Both the position numbers and the translations under genes were made by a program. This document shows, in pieces, positions 8,517 through 16,887 of a stretch of DNA of 64,000 bases (position 1 is the stretch's first letter; each line of letters opens with the position of its first letter). The stretch is from Enterobacter sp. R4-368 (GTDB lineage: Bacteria; Pseudomonadota; Gammaproteobacteria; Enterobacterales; Enterobacteriaceae), in assembly GCF_000410515.1 (NCBI RefSeq), contig NC_021500.1:4402001-4466000 (forward strand). The letters run 5' to 3'. The notes under the pieces were generated by a model. It saw nothing but the letters and a program-made list of their open reading frames with translations, was not told the DNA's origin and did not search any database.

Positions 8517-9425
8517 ATGATGAAAAACGAACTCGCTTTCTCTCTTTCGCGCCGACGCAGCTTACAGGCGCTACTGTTGTGCAGTGTCTCACCATTGCTG
8601 TTTGCCAAACCCGGCGTACCGCGCGCGGTTTCTCTGTTTCAGGGGGCCACCGACAGCCTGGCCGCGCTGGGCGTTACGCCCTGCGGCATTGTTGAATCCT
8701 GGGCGGAAAAACCGGTGTATCGCTATTTGCGCCCGCAGCTTTCCGGCGTGCCGCAACTGGGGCTGGAGACGCAGCCTGCGCTGGAAAAAATCGCGCTGCT
8801 GCAACCCGATATCATTTTCGCTTCCCGCTTTCGCCATCAGGATGTCGCGCCGCTGATGGCGAAAATCGCACCTGTTACGCTGCTCGACGATGTCTTTGAA
8901 TTCAAAAAAACGCTGACGGTGGTGGCGCAAAAAATGGCCCTGACCAGCTCCGCCGCACAACTCCTTGAGCACTGGGATGCGCGTATCGCCACGCTGCGCA
9001 GCTTGCTGCAACAACGTTTTGCCGGGCAGCGTGCGCCGCAGGTGTCGGTAATTGAAGTGCGCCCCGATCACATTCGCAGCTATGTGGCGAACAGCTTTCC
9101 CGGCTCGGTGATGTCTGAAGTGGGATTTGCCTGGAATGTGCAGGCCATGCAGGCGCACAGCGCGTCGTTGCGCTTTTCCAGCATGGAAAATATCCCGCTG
9201 CTGGATGCCGATCTGTTTTTTATTTTGCTGCGGGCCAACAGCCCGGCCATCACGCGACAGTACCACGCCCTCACCGCGCACCCGCTGTGGCAGCAACTGC
9301 GCGCGGTGAAAACGCGGCAACTGTGGGAAGTGGATAGCGTGCCGTGGAGCTTATCCGGCGGCATTCTTGGCGCCAACCAGATCCTCCGTGATGTTGAACA
9401 GGCACTCAACCGGGGGCGCGTATGA
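8517..9425 (+). CDS. FhuD-like siderophore-binding protein
   Basis: A 302-residue type III periplasmic-binding protein. The N-terminus carries SRRRSLQALLL, a twin-arginine-type signal as seen in FhuD, followed by FDG-like opening strands and the FhuD-type stretch LGVTPCGIVESWAEKPVYR. The frame is open to a GTG at 8481, but that lies inside the hairpin region; ATG at 8517 (or 8520) is preferred. It delivers the ferric siderophore to the two permeases downstream and overlaps the first of these by 4 bp. Confidence 0.85.
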   Translation: MMKNELAFSLSRRRSLQALLLCSVSPLLFAKPGVPRAVSLFQGATDSLAALGVTPCGIVESWAEKPVYRYLRPQLSGVPQLGLETQPALEKIALLQPDIIFASRFRHQDVAPLMAKIAPVTLLDDVFEFKKTLTVVAQKMALTSSAAQLLEHWDARIATLRSLLQQRFAGQRAPQVSVIEVRPDHIRSYVANSFPGSVMSEVGFAWNVQAMQAHSASLRFSSMENIPLLDADLFFILLRANSPAITRQYHALTAHPLWQQLRAVKTRQLWEVDSVPWSLSGGILGANQILRDVEQALNRGRV

Positions 9426-10408
9426 GTGGGCGTTTTCTGCTCGGCGGCCTGCTACTGGTAATGCTGATGTTGCTCAGCATGATGACCGGCGCGCGGTTTT
9501 ATTCACTCAGCCAACTGACGCAGGCGCTGCTGCATGCCGATCCCACCAGCGCGGTGGATATTATTATTCGCACCTCGCGCCTGCCGCGCACAGTGCTGGC
9601 TGTTGGCGTTGGTGCATTTCTCGCCGTGGCGGGGGCGTTGATGCAGGCCTTGACCCGCAATCCGCTGGCCTCGCCGGGGTTGTTTGGTGTCAATGCGGGC
9701 GCGGCGCTGTTAATTGTGCTGGCGGGCAGTTTTTTTGCCATCGGCGACCCGTGGATCACGCTGTTACTGGCGTTTAGCGGTGCCTGCGCCACCGGCACGC
9801 TGGTGTGGTTTACCAGTAAAGTCAGCAACGGGCAGCTTAATCCGCTGCGGCTGGTGCTGGCGGGTGTGGCGATCACTGCGCTGTGCAATGCCTTTACCCA
9901 GGCCATTCTTGTTATCGATCAGGAAAGTCTCGACACCATGTTGTTCTGGCTGGCCGGTAGCCTTGCGGGCAATGACGTACAGCTCGTCTACCCGATGCTG
10001 CTCCCCGGTGCGCTGCTGGTGGTTGCCGCCTGCTTTTTCGCCGGGCAGATGAACGTGCTCAACGCCGGAGAAGAGATTGCCCGTGGGCTGGGGCTGAACA
10101 TTGCGCTGGTGCGTCTGCTGGCGAGCATGCTGGTAGTGGGGCTGGCGGGTTGCGCCGTGGCGCTGGCGGGAAATGTCGGTTTTGTCGGCCTGATGGTGCC
10201 GCATATGGCGCGCCAGTTATTTGGCAGCGACCTGCGCTATACGCTTCCGGCCTGCGCGCTGCTCGGCGCGTTACTGCTACTGGCCGCCGACATCGCCGCG
10301 CGGGTGGTTATTTTGCCCCAGGAGCTGCCGGTCGGGGTGATGACCGCACTGATGGGCGCGCCGTTTTTTATCCTGCTGGCGCAACGCAGGGGGAATCATG
10401 CCGGATAG
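9422..10408 (+). CDS. Siderophore ABC transporter, FecCD permease (first)
   Basis: A 328-residue BtuC/FecCD permease. Family motifs are TRNPLASPGLFGVNAGAAL (about residue 77) and GLMVPHMARQLFGSDLR (about 258). It overlaps the binding protein by ATGA and the next permease by 11 bp. With its neighbour it would form a heterodimeric channel, like FepD/FepG or the two halves of FhuB. Confidence 0.9.
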   Translation: MSGRFLLGGLLLVMLMLLSMMTGARFYSLSQLTQALLHADPTSAVDIIIRTSRLPRTVLAVGVGAFLAVAGALMQALTRNPLASPGLFGVNAGAALLIVLAGSFFAIGDPWITLLLAFSGACATGTLVWFTSKVSNGQLNPLRLVLAGVAITALCNAFTQAILVIDQESLDTMLFWLAGSLAGNDVQLVYPMLLPGALLVVAACFFAGQMNVLNAGEEIARGLGLNIALVRLLASMLVVGLAGCAVALAGNVGFVGLMVPHMARQLFGSDLRYTLPACALLGALLLLAADIAARVVILPQELPVGVMTALMGAPFFILLAQRRGNHAG

Positions 10409-11429
10409 TCAGCTTTTGCGCTGCGGGCCGTTTTCCCACCACTACTCCCGGCGTTTACTGCCGCGATTACTCGGCTGTACGGCGATGACTTTGCTGGTCG
10501 CACTGGTGGCACTGAACACTGGCGATGTGGCGATCTCGCTGGCGCAAACGCTTCGGCTGCTGGTGCAGCCGGATGCCAGCGCGCACAGCTTTATTCTGCA
10601 CCAGTTGCGTCTGCCGCGCGTGGCGCTGGCGATGCTGGCAGGTGGCGGGCTGGGACTTGCCGGGTTGATCCTGCAAACGCTGGTGCGTAACCCGTTAGCT
10701 TCGCCGGATACGCTCGGCGTGACCGCCGGGGCGAGTGCCGGGGCGTTGTTGTGGCTCTCCTTTTTCAGCCTGCAATATGGCAGCGCGCCCTTGCCGTATG
10801 CGGCGATGGGCGGCGCGGCCTGCGCCGTCGGGCTGATCTTTCTGCTGTCGTGGCGCAGCGGTTTGACACCCTTGCGGCTGATCCTCACCGGCGTTGGCGT
10901 TTCAGCCCTGGCGGGCGCGGTAGTGACGCTGGTGCTGGTCTTCAGCCCGCTGACCACCACCTTTTCCGCCTGGATATGGTTGAGCGGCAGCGTGTATGCC
11001 GCTACATGGGACAAAGTGCTGCGCCTGCTGGCGGTGTATGTGTGGGCGTTGCCGGTGCTGCTGTTTCTGGCGCGCTATCTGAAAACCCTGCAACTGGACG
11101 ACGCGCTGGCCACCGGCCTTGGCGTACGGGTGCAGCCGCTGCGGGTGCTGTTACTGCTAAGTTGTGTGGTGCTCTCCGGCGGGGCGATTGCGCAGGTGGG
11201 GGCGATGGCGTTTGTCGGGCTGATTGCGCCGCACCTGGCAAGGCTTGTGGTGCGCAATGGCTTTTTCGGCCAGGCGTATGTCACCGTCTGTAGCGCGGGC
11301 AGTATGGTGGTTATCGCTGACCTGTTCGCCAGAACGCTATTCCGGCCTGCTGATTTACCGGCAGGGATTTTTGTGGCGCTGGCCGGTACGCCGTTCTTTT
11401 TGTGGCTGCTGATTCGGCAGCGGACGTAA
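10398..11429 (+). CDS. Siderophore ABC transporter, FecCD permease (second)
   Basis: A 343-residue second FecCD permease with VRNPLASPDTLGVTAGASAG (about residue 96) and GLIAPHLARLVVRNGFFG (about 275). It begins inside the 3' end of the first permease (11-bp overlap), which indicates coupled translation and stoichiometric synthesis. The two genes correspond to the two fused halves of FhuB in E. coli. A 15-bp gap follows before the ATPase. Confidence 0.9.
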   Translation: MPDSQLLRCGPFSHHYSRRLLPRLLGCTAMTLLVALVALNTGDVAISLAQTLRLLVQPDASAHSFILHQLRLPRVALAMLAGGGLGLAGLILQTLVRNPLASPDTLGVTAGASAGALLWLSFFSLQYGSAPLPYAAMGGAACAVGLIFLLSWRSGLTPLRLILTGVGVSALAGAVVTLVLVFSPLTTTFSAWIWLSGSVYAATWDKVLRLLAVYVWALPVLLFLARYLKTLQLDDALATGLGVRVQPLRVLLLLSCVVLSGGAIAQVGAMAFVGLIAPHLARLVVRNGFFGQAYVTVCSAGSMVVIADLFARTLFRPADLPAGIFVALAGTPFFLWLLIRQRT

Positions 11430-11444
11430 TCTGATGGGGAAAAT

Positions 11445-12239
11445 GTGTCTCTCTCAACGCAAAAACTGAGCGTCAGCTATCAACAGCGGCAGGTGATTAA
11501 CGCGCTGGATTTAACCCTGCCTGGCGCGAAAGTCTCGGTGCTGATTGGCAGCAACGGCTGCGGCAAAAGCACGCTGCTTAAAGCCATGGCGCGCTTGCTG
11601 ACGCCGCATTCCGGCACCGTTATTCTCGATGGCCTGGACATTCACGCCAGCAATACGGCGGAAATTGCCCGCAAGCTGGCCATTTTGCCGCAAACGCCTG
11701 TCGCGCCGGAAGGTATCACGGTGCGTCAGCTGGTGAGTCTGGGGCGTTTTCCGTATCAGAACTGGCTGCGCCAGTGGTCGCAAGAGGATGAGCAGCAGGT
11801 GAATGCCGCGCTGCGCCTGACCGCAACCGACGCATTGCAGCATCGCCCGGTGGATGCGTTATCCGGCGGGCAGCGCCAGCGCGTGTGGATTGCCATGACG
11901 CTGGCGCAGGCCACGGAGACACTCTTGCTGGATGAACCGACCACCTATCTCGATCTGGCGCACCAGATTGAGATCCTTGAACTGTTGCGCCAGCTCAACC
12001 GGCAGCAGGGCAAAACCATTGTGATGGTGCTGCACGATCTCAACCTCGCCTGCCGTTATGCCGATCACCTCGTCGCCATCCATGACGGGCGGGTTTATGC
12101 CGAGGGCGCGCCGCAGCAGATAATGACCGAAACGCTGGTCAACGAGGTGTTTAATCTGCGCTGTCGCATCATCGACGATCCTTTCTTCCACACACCGTTG
12201 TGCATTCCTTTTCCGGGAGCGTCCGATGCTGACGGTTGA
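11445..12239 (+). CDS. Siderophore ABC transporter, ATP-binding protein
   Basis: A 264-residue FepC/FhuC-type ATPase starting at GTG 11445 with GGGGAAAA upstream. It has Walker A GSNGCGKST (about residues 37-45), signature LSGGQRQRVW (about 140), Walker B TLLLDEPTTYLDL and the H-loop VLHDLN. It drives the paired permeases upstream. Its 3' end overlaps the FhuF-like gene by 14 bp. Confidence 0.92.
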   Translation: MSLSTQKLSVSYQQRQVINALDLTLPGAKVSVLIGSNGCGKSTLLKAMARLLTPHSGTVILDGLDIHASNTAEIARKLAILPQTPVAPEGITVRQLVSLGRFPYQNWLRQWSQEDEQQVNAALRLTATDALQHRPVDALSGGQRQRVWIAMTLAQATETLLLDEPTTYLDLAHQIEILELLRQLNRQQGKTIVMVLHDLNLACRYADHLVAIHDGRVYAEGAPQQIMTETLVNEVFNLRCRIIDDPFFHTPLCIPFPGASDADG

Positions 12240-12972
12240 AGAGCGTTCGTACCTGCAACACACTTTCCGTCTGCGTTCGCGCTCGCAAGCCGATGCGCGC
12301 AGCGTACCGGCACAGGCGCTACTGGATGCACAAAGCTGTCGCGCGCTGTTAGCGCGGGTGATGCCGCTGATTGGCGCGCCCGATCTGGCGATTGCCGCGT
12401 CGCTGCTCGCCAAACGGCTGGCATTCCTCGCGACCGGCAATGTGCTGTACGCAATGAGCGTGTTTGATAAAGGCTTGCCGTTAAGCCTTGACGCCAGCCG
12501 GGTGGAGTATGCGCACGACAACGGGCTGTGGAGCTCGTCGCTGCCGGTGGATGTTGACGTAACGCATTACCTTTCCGGCCAGCGCGACGCATGGCGCGAA
12601 ACGGTGGTTGGCGCGTTGTTTCGCGACTATTTATCGCCGTTGTGGCAGAGCCTGGCGCGGGTAAGCGGCCTGCCGGAAGCTATTTTGTGGGAAAACACCG
12701 CCGTGCGTGTTTACTCGCTCTACCAGGGGCGAATGGAGGGGCTGAACGCGCAGCAGACGCAGCGCCAGCAGGCGGATTTCGCCTGGCTGCTGGACGCCGC
12801 CACACCCGATCTGTTTGCTGCGCCCTGGAATCCGCTCAGGCGCTTTCGTCGGCCTGCGCAAAAGAGCGCAGCGGGCAAGATGGTGCGTTTTCGCCGCACC
12901 TGCTGTTTTTATTACAAAGCCTCAACGCCAGTGGAATATTGCCACAACTGCCCGCTGTGCCGGGAGAAATAA
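12226..12972 (+). CDS. FhuF-like siderophore-iron reductase
   Basis: A 248-residue FhuF-family protein. The C-terminal motif CCFYYKASTPVEYCHNCPLC (Cys 226, 227, 239, 242, 245) is the diagnostic [2Fe-2S]-binding cluster of this reductase family. Such proteins release iron from ferric siderophores, especially hydroxamates, in the cytoplasm, which makes this the last biochemical step of the uptake operon. Its start lies inside the ATPase gene (14-bp overlap). There is one more Cys than the minimum of four. No signal peptide is present, as expected. Confidence 0.85.
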   Translation: MLTVEERSYLQHTFRLRSRSQADARSVPAQALLDAQSCRALLARVMPLIGAPDLAIAASLLAKRLAFLATGNVLYAMSVFDKGLPLSLDASRVEYAHDNGLWSSSLPVDVDVTHYLSGQRDAWRETVVGALFRDYLSPLWQSLARVSGLPEAILWENTAVRVYSLYQGRMEGLNAQQTQRQQADFAWLLDAATPDLFAAPWNPLRRFRRPAQKSAAGKMVRFRRTCCFYYKASTPVEYCHNCPLCREK

Positions 12973-13034
12973 ATGACAGCGAGCGCGGCGGTGATTAAGG
13001 TAATGTCACCCTGCAACATAACAACGGTCGCGCC

Positions 13035-13796
13035 GTGAAACAGACATTTGCCCTCGATTTTTCCCAACGCGCAGTGATCCCCTACGCCCATGATTACCGG
13101 CACGGGGAGCATGAGCACTGGCACACTCACCCGTGCGATCAGCTGATCCACACCCTGAGTGGCGTGATCCGCGTGGAAACGCAGCAGGGCATGTGGATTG
13201 TGCCGCCAGGGCGTGGCGTGTGGATCCCAGCGCAGGTGTCTCATGCGCTGCGTATTGACGGGGAAGTGCAGGCGCGCGGCGTGTTTGTCGAACCGCTGGC
13301 GCGGGCTGATTTACCGGTGGTCTGCCAGGTGGTGCGGGTCAGCGATTTGCTGCGCGCGCTGATTCTTAATGCGCTGGAATTGCCACAGGCGTATCAGGCT
13401 GGCAGCCGTGCGGAGCGCATTTACGAACTGATTCTGGATGAAATCCGCCTGATGAATACGCTGCCGTTTTGCCTGCCGGAACCCACTTCCGCGCGGTTAA
13501 GGCAGCTTTGTGACGCGGTGCGGCGCGATCCGGCGGGTGAGTGGACGCTGGAAAACGCTGCCCGCCAGGTCAACATGAGCGGGCGCACCTTGTCGCGCCA
13601 TTTCTACCAGCAGACCGGTTTACAGTTCAGCGAATGGTTACGGCGGGCGCGTTTGCTGGCCGCGTTAACCCGGCTGGCGCAGGGTGAGCCGGTCACGCAG
13701 GTGGCGCTGGAGTGCGGCTACGCCAACCCCAGCGCCTTCAGCGCCATGTTTCGCCGGGTAATGGGCGTGCCGCCCGGCGATTACTTTACTTCGTAA
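13035..13796 (+). CDS. AraC-family regulator with cupin N-terminus
   Basis: A 253-residue protein with an N-terminal cupin sensor domain (EHEHWHTHPCDQLIHTLSG, about residues 25-45) and two C-terminal AraC helix-turn-helix motifs (TLENAARQVNMSGRTLSRHF and QVALECGYANPSAFSAMFRR). The start is GTG 13035; no good Shine-Dalgarno is visible, so it is uncertain. It lies 62 bp after the FhuF-like gene on the same strand. It could activate the siderophore operon or the gene behind it. Its last 11 bp overlap the convergent 2-isopropylmalate synthase gene tail to tail. Confidence 0.82.
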   Translation: MKQTFALDFSQRAVIPYAHDYRHGEHEHWHTHPCDQLIHTLSGVIRVETQQGMWIVPPGRGVWIPAQVSHALRIDGEVQARGVFVEPLARADLPVVCQVVRVSDLLRALILNALELPQAYQAGSRAERIYELILDEIRLMNTLPFCLPEPTSARLRQLCDAVRRDPAGEWTLENAARQVNMSGRTLSRHFYQQTGLQFSEWLRRARLLAALTRLAQGEPVTQVALECGYANPSAFSAMFRRVMGVPPGDYFTS

Positions 13797-15456
13797 TGAA
13801 CGGCTGAGCGGCATTTAACACCGCCTGCAACGACGCACGGGTAATGTCGCTATCGATACTGACACCCCAGGCGCGCGCGCCGTGTTTATCCTCACAGCAG
13901 ATATAGGCGACCGAGCGGCTGTCGCTGTGCTTGCCGAGTGTATGCTCGTGGTAGCTCTCAATGTTGATCTCCACCTGCAAGCTGCGGCACAGGGCGGTGA
14001 TGGCGGCGGAAAGAAAGCCGTTGCCGCTGGCGTCGAGTTTAAGTTTTTTGTCGTGGCAAAGGATCTCCGCCTGTAACGTGGTGCGCTGCCCTGGCTGGTT
14101 GGTGCAGACATATTCAATCAGTTGCAGTGGCGGATGTTCCACCAGCCCGTAAGTCTGGCGAAACAGGTTCCAGATAGCCATTTGCGACATCTCTTTTCCG
14201 TTCGCATCCGCCGCGTTTTGCACATGCTGGCTGAATTCCTGCTGAAGTTTGCGCGGCAAATTCAGGCCGTGGTTCTGCTCCAGCAGCCATGCCGCACCGC
14301 TCTTGCCTGACTGGCTATTGACGCGGATAACCGCTTCATAACTACAGCCAATATCCGCCGGATCGAGCGGCAAATAGGGCACTTCCCAGAAGGCATTCGG
14401 GGTGTTTTGCCGCGCGGCAAAGCCTTTTTTGATCGCATCCTGGTGAGAGCCGGAAAAGGCCGTGAACACCAGTTCTCCGGCATAGGGATGACGCGGCGCT
14501 ACCGGCAACTGGTTGCACTCTTCGACGATCTCAACCACCTTTTTCATCTGGCTAAAATCCAGCTCCGGCGCGATGCCCTGGGTATAAAGATTCAGCGCCA
14601 GCGTCACCAGGTCGGCATTGCCGGTACGCTCACCGTTGCCAAACAGGCAACCTTCCACGCGCTCCGCACCGGCGAGCAGCGCCAGTTCCGCACTGGCAAT
14701 CCCGGTGCCGCGATCGTTATGGGTATGCACGCTGATGCACACCTGCTCGCGGCGCGAGAAGTGGCGGCAAAAATGCTCAATCTGGTCGGCATAGACATTT
14801 GGCGTGCTCACTTCCACCGTGGCGGGCAGGTTAACGATCATTGGTCGTGTCGCCCCCGGTTCCCAGACATCGGCCACCGCTTCGCAAATCGCCAGTGCAA
14901 ACTCCGCTTCGGTAAAGCAGAAGGTTTCCGGCGAGTACTGGAAAACCCACTCGGTTTCTGGCGCGTTTTCACAAAGGGTACGAATTTGCCGCGCGGCGTT
15001 TACCGCCAGCGCGACGATCTCCTCGCGGCTCTGGCGAAAAACCTGCTCGCGGAATACCGGGGCGGTGGCGTTATACAGATGCACGGTGGCGCGCTTCGTG
15101 CCCTGCAGCGCGGCGAACGTGCGGGTAATCAAATCTTCCCGCGCCTGGGTTAACACCTGTATGGTCACATCGTCCGGAATACGGTGTTCCTCAATCAACT
15201 GGCGCACGAAATTGAAATCCGTTTGCGACGCGGACGGGAAAGCGACTTCAATCTCTTTAAAACCGCAGTCCAGCAGCAATTCCCAGAATTTCAGTTTCCG
15301 CGCGGCGTCCATGGGCTCGGCGAGCGCCTGGTTGCCGTCGCGCAAATCGGTCGAGAGCCAGCGCGGAGCGCGGGTCAGCGTGTTATCCGGCCAGCGGCGA
15401 TCGCGCAGCGTTACAGGCATGTGGCGTTGATATTTTTCAGCAGGGGTCATTAACAT
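13786..15456 (-). CDS. leuA: 2-isopropylmalate synthase, long (type 2) form
   Basis: A 556-residue enzyme that condenses acetyl-CoA with 2-oxoisovalerate, the first committed step to leucine. The HMGL-like TIM barrel shows STDLRDGNQALAEPMD, HTHNDRGTGIASAEL (metal ligands HTHND) and GNGERTGNADLVTL; the C-terminal LeuA dimer/regulatory domain is present (about residues 430-556). The start at 15456 has GGAG nine bases upstream. This is the longer subfamily found in fungi and actinobacteria, not the roughly 520-residue enteric LeuA of leuABCD, and no leuBCD genes are adjacent. It is probably a second isozyme. Confidence 0.88.
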   Translation of the reverse strand: MLMTPAEKYQRHMPVTLRDRRWPDNTLTRAPRWLSTDLRDGNQALAEPMDAARKLKFWELLLDCGFKEIEVAFPSASQTDFNFVRQLIEEHRIPDDVTIQVLTQAREDLITRTFAALQGTKRATVHLYNATAPVFREQVFRQSREEIVALAVNAARQIRTLCENAPETEWVFQYSPETFCFTEAEFALAICEAVADVWEPGATRPMIVNLPATVEVSTPNVYADQIEHFCRHFSRREQVCISVHTHNDRGTGIASAELALLAGAERVEGCLFGNGERTGNADLVTLALNLYTQGIAPELDFSQMKKVVEIVEECNQLPVAPRHPYAGELVFTAFSGSHQDAIKKGFAARQNTPNAFWEVPYLPLDPADIGCSYEAVIRVNSQSGKSGAAWLLEQNHGLNLPRKLQQEFSQHVQNAADANGKEMSQMAIWNLFRQTYGLVEHPPLQLIEYVCTNQPGQRTTLQAEILCHDKKLKLDASGNGFLSAAITALCRSLQVEINIESYHEHTLGKHSDSRSVAYICCEDKHGARAWGVSIDSDITRASLQAVLNAAQPFITK

Positions 15457-15639
15457 TTTTCGGGTCTCCGCAGGGTGTGGTGTCAGTTTCCACGCCGCGA
15501 CTATTCGTCGCCCCCGCGTAACGGACAACCTGTTGCGTAAAAGTGACAACCTGAGCGAAAAGCCGTGCGGCAGTAAGAATCCGGATGAAAAACGCCATAC
15601 ACGCGGCAGGGTTTCTATACTTGGCTGCGGAGGTACGAA

Positions 15640-15837
15640 ATGAAAAAAATGCTGTATTCATTATTCGCAAGCCCGGACCGATTGTTACAGGTGATGAGTC
15701 ACAACGACATTCAGGATGCCATTGAAGATGGCGAACGCATTGTGGTTGATGCCGATGGCAATACCTCGGTGAATATTCATTGCCAGCGCGTGCAGGAAGA
15801 TTTCAAACGCCACGTCGACACGTTGAAGAGGGCGTAG
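15640..15837 (+). CDS. Conserved-looking small protein, unknown function
   Basis: A 65-residue protein preceded by a strong GGAGG. It is acidic in the middle (DIQDAIEDGERIVVDADGN) with a basic C-terminus and no membrane segment. It ends one base before the next gene, so the two form an operon that is divergent from the 2-isopropylmalate synthase gene. I do not recognise the family. Confidence 0.7.
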   Translation: MKKMLYSLFASPDRLLQVMSHNDIQDAIEDGERIVVDADGNTSVNIHCQRVQEDFKRHVDTLKRA

Positions 15838-15838
15838 C

Positions 15839-16609
15839 ATGGGAACCGCTATCTTTATGGTGTTAATGGTTTGTGGCTACTGGTATACCTCGCACGATCT
15901 CTCCACCCGTTTTAAATTCAAACGCAGCTTCGGCTGGGATGTTTACTTCCTCGTGGCGCTGTATGGCTGCGTCTTCGTGTTACAGGGGATTCTGGCGACG
16001 GGGCTACTGTGGCTGTGTCTGTTGATCACCTCTACGGTGATGAACGCGTGGCCAGCGGTGTTTGGCCCGGAGCAGCACCACCTGCATATGAGCTTTATGA
16101 ACTGGAGCTTTTTAGGCATCCAGGCGCCGGTGGTGATTATGCTCGCGTTTGCAGTGCTGTTTTGCCTGTGGCGCTCGAACTGGTCCGGTAGCGCCAGGCT
16201 CGACAGCAACGGTCGGCGCGAGTTGTATAAACACCTCTCGCGCGCTAACGGCGTGGAAGGGCTGATTTATCAGTGTATGGAGAAGGGCGATCTGGCGTGG
16301 ATCACCCTCAAGTCACAACGCATTTACATTGGCATGATCCACACGGCCACCTTTGATAGCGGCGATGCGAACAACATTGTGTTGATCCCCATGCTTAGCG
16401 GCTATCGCGATGAAAACACCCTCGATCTGCACGTCGAGCATAACTACAGCGCCTGGTATGACGAGCATGGTATCGACCTTGCTTCAGAACCACGCTCGGC
16501 GCTCGATTTTCGCAAAGTACTGCTGCTTTCGCAGGTGGAAAGTTTGTCGCTGTTCGACCCGGCACAGGTGATGGCGATGGGCATCAACCGCGTAACGCCC
16601 CAGCATTGA
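15839..16609 (+). CDS. Integral membrane protein of unknown function
   Basis: A 256-residue protein with three likely transmembrane segments in the first 120 residues: an N-terminal helix, YFLVALYGCVFVLQGILATGLLWLCLL, and VVIMLAFAVLFCLW. A soluble C-terminal domain of about 130 residues follows and contains WITLKSQRIYIGMI and LIPMLSGYRDENT. The soluble part resembles small ligand- or partner-binding domains but I cannot name it. It is co-transcribed with the 65-residue gene before it. Confidence 0.75.
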   Translation: MGTAIFMVLMVCGYWYTSHDLSTRFKFKRSFGWDVYFLVALYGCVFVLQGILATGLLWLCLLITSTVMNAWPAVFGPEQHHLHMSFMNWSFLGIQAPVVIMLAFAVLFCLWRSNWSGSARLDSNGRRELYKHLSRANGVEGLIYQCMEKGDLAWITLKSQRIYIGMIHTATFDSGDANNIVLIPMLSGYRDENTLDLHVEHNYSAWYDEHGIDLASEPRSALDFRKVLLLSQVESLSLFDPAQVMAMGINRVTPQH

Positions 16610-16621
16610 TCACTCCGGCTG

Positions 16622-16647
16622 GCCGGGTCAGCACATTGCTACCCGGC
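16622..16647 (+). terminator. Hairpin after the small-protein/membrane-protein pair
   Basis: GCCGGGT and ACCCGGC form a 7-bp stem with a 12-base loop, 13 bp after the stop codon. There is no U-run, so intrinsic termination would be weak. Confidence 0.35.
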
Positions 16648-16887
16648 AGAACATTCAGCTAATCAATCGCTTATTTTTGTTTGTGAAAATATGCAACGAG
16701 ATATGTCCGAAATGATAAAGATTTATCTTAAGGTGACGATAACCTTATTGTTACGGCGCATTTACATAATTCTGCGATAGCGACAGTTCAGACCTGTTGA
16801 TCTGCAAGGGATGTAACGTTGCTCTGCAAAGAGCAGCTTGCGAGTAAACACCCCATTACTCTTCTTGCCATCACAGGAATGATGCTC

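Noticed and set aside
15457..15639. Leucine-type attenuator leader before the 2-isopropylmalate synthase gene
   Set aside because: No reading frame with a run of leucine codons followed by a terminator is present in the spacer on the minus strand.
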